A stretch of DNA of 64,000 nucleotides from AP-15 sp963785565 (GTDB lineage: Bacteria > Pseudomonadota > Alphaproteobacteria > ATCC43930 > CGMCC-115725): the NCBI GenBank assembly GCA_963785565.1, contig CAWAVV010000027.1, positions 1-64,000 on the forward strand. Reading direction: 5' to 3'. The position numbers and the translations under genes are program-made. This document shows positions 62,860-64,000 of the stretch, one piece after another. The notes below the pieces were generated by a model, which saw only the letters and a list, made by a program, of their open reading frames with translations, was not told the origin of the DNA and ran no database searches. How positions within the stretch are numbered: the stretch's first letter is position 1; the number at the start of each line of letters is the position of its first letter.

Positions 62860-64000
62860 ATGAAAGTCGGCATTGCGCTCAACATGCTGTCCGAGCCCGG
62901 CCGCACCGATGTGGCGGTCGTGACCGATCATCTGGCGATGGGCGATCTCGCCGAGCCGCTCGGTTTCAACTCGCTGTTCGCCCTCGAGCATCATTTTACC
63001 GGCTACGCGATGTCGCCGGCGCCGCTGCAGCTGTTGTCCTATTTCGCCGGGCGCACCAAGCGGATCATGTTCGGGACCTCGGTCATCGTCTTGCCGTGGC
63101 ATGATCCGATCCGCGTCGCCGAGGAGATCGCCCTTTTCGACATTTTGTGCGGCGGTCGCTGCCTGTTCGGCTTTGGCCGGGGTGCCGCGAGCGTCGAGTA
63201 TGCCGGGTTCCGCATCCCGATGAGCGAGGCGCGCCCGCGCTTTGCCGAATCCGCGCAGCTGATCCGCAAGGCGCTCAGCGAGCCCGAATTCGAATGGCAG
63301 GGCGAGTTCTACCAGATCCCGCGCACCTCGATCCGGCCACGTCCGATCTCGCATCCCGAGGAGCGCTTCTTCGCCTCGTCGGTGAGCCCGGAATCGGCCG
63401 AGATCATGGCCAAGCTCGGCTTCGGCATCCTGGTCGTGATGCAGAACGAATGGCCAAAGGCGGCGGAGAACATCGTCAATTACCGCGAGATCGCGCTCAG
63501 TGTCGGCCACAATCCGCCGCCGCCGATCATCCTGACCAATGTCTCTTGCGCCGAAAGCCGCGACGAGGCGCATGACCGGGCGATGCAATGGCTCGGCAAG
63601 AAATGGGAGTCGATCGACAATCACTACCATTTCTCGGACGGCCATCTCGCCACGGTCAAAGGCTACGAAACCTACGGCAAGATGGCCAAGACCTATGCCC
63701 GGCTGCAAGACGACGAGGAACGGGTCCGGGCCACCGAGTTCTACGTCAAGATCCAGATCGTCGGCACGCCGGAGGACTGCATCGAGCAGATCGCCGAGTT
63801 GCAGCGGGTGACCGGGACCGACCATGTGGTCACCGAATTCTCGTTCGGCGGCATTCCGCATGCCGACGCGGAGAAGAACATGCGGCTCTTCGCCAGAAAG
63901 TGCTGCCGGTCATTGCAGCGGGACACGGCATTCGCAACGCCGGCGGCGCCGATTGCCGAGCGCAGCCGGCGCGGCACCGGACGTGTTCGCTCCGGCGTAA
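62860..64000 (+). CDS. LLM-class flavin-dependent monooxygenase 2, C-terminus uncertain at window edge
   Basis: About 380 residues. It starts MKVGIALNMLSEPGRTDVAV after GGAGGAG and contains GFNSLFALEHHFTGYAMSPA, IMFGTSVIVLPWHDPIRVAE and GGRCLFGFGRGAASVEYAG, the luciferase-like barrel. The frame from 62860 runs off the window, but near 63898 the family-like reading moves to another frame (KVLPVIAAGHGIRN). A further frame ends in TAA exactly at 63998-64000, so indels probably hide the true end. Co-transcribed with the lactonase. Confidence 0.82.
   Translation, partial: MKVGIALNMLSEPGRTDVAVVTDHLAMGDLAEPLGFNSLFALEHHFTGYAMSPAPLQLLSYFAGRTKRIMFGTSVIVLPWHDPIRVAEEIALFDILCGGRCLFGFGRGAASVEYAGFRIPMSEARPRFAESAQLIRKALSEPEFEWQGEFYQIPRTSIRPRPISHPEERFFASSVSPESAEIMAKLGFGILVVMQNEWPKAAENIVNYREIALSVGHNPPPPIILTNVSCAESRDEAHDRAMQWLGKKWESIDNHYHFSDGHLATVKGYETYGKMAKTYARLQDDEERVRATEFYVKIQIVGTPEDCIEQIAELQRVTGTDHVVTEFSFGGIPHADAEKNMRLFARKCCRSLQRDTAFATPAAPIAERSRRGTGRVRSGV

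Overview
This is high-GC chromosomal DNA from an alphaproteobacterium, most likely a soil Rhodospirillales-type organism. The evidence is the gene order miaB-phoH-ybeY-corC-lnt-XRE-metK-trmB, a zinc-finger-degenerate MucR regulator, a Fur protein without the CxxC pair, a DUF4167 protein, ornithine-lipid genes (olsB/olsA) and intergenic palindromic repeats of alphaproteobacterial style. The exact genus cannot be fixed from sequence reading alone. I see no rRNA, tRNA, CRISPR array, prophage or complete insertion sequence.

Region 1 (0-18.3 kb) is core housekeeping: a hydroxyacid dehydrogenase, a 179-bp MITE-like element, murJ-trpS, nfu-tsaB-rimI, mucR, fur, olsB-olsA, then a chain of overlapping genes (miaB, phoH, ybeY, corC, lnt), an XRE regulator, metK and trmB. 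A LuxR-type regulator with a degenerate receiver follows.

Region 2 (18.3-29.1 kb) is accessory. It has palindromic repeats, a 2.3-kb tandem duplication carrying a DcaP-like porin and a SpoIIAA/STAS-like gene, a MetE-like protein and DUF4167. Its most unusual gene is a 656-residue polysaccharide co-polymerase (Wzz/GumC type) whose cytoplasmic tail is a degenerate tyrosine-recombinase domain. That gene is my leading candidate for something undescribed.

Region 3 (29.2-38.3 kb) is a complete phosphate regulon on the minus strand: phoR, pstS, pstC, pstA, pstB, phoU, phoB, with a Pho-box-like site before pstS. phoU and phoB share one uninterrupted reading frame. maeB (malic enzyme plus phosphotransacetylase-like domain) lies upstream.

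Region 4 (38.5-64 kb) is metabolic and accessory: a spermidine-synthase-like protein, a CobW GTPase, an RNase Z-like hydrolase, an amidase, a Tat-type carbonic anhydrase, an M3 peptidase, a hydroxyisobutyrate dehydrogenase, an unrecognised two-gene operon (47.1-48.3 kb), two luciferase-like monooxygenases, RidA, three DsrE-like genes, a beta-lactamase-fold hydrolase paired with a CaiB-type CoA-transferase, a sugar dehydrogenase with a di-heme cytochrome c, FKBP, a D-aminoacylase-like amidohydrolase, and two SMP-30 lactonases around an unknown His-rich gene. The last part looks like oxidative catabolism of small organic compounds.

Single-base frameshifts are very frequent, especially after 40 kb, often at short G/C or A runs and in genes that should be functional. 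Uncorrected sequencing or assembly errors are a likely explanation, but real decay cannot be excluded for each case. Genes with one or two such lesions are typed CDS and marked 'frameshifted'; genes with in-frame stops or several lesions are typed pseudogene.
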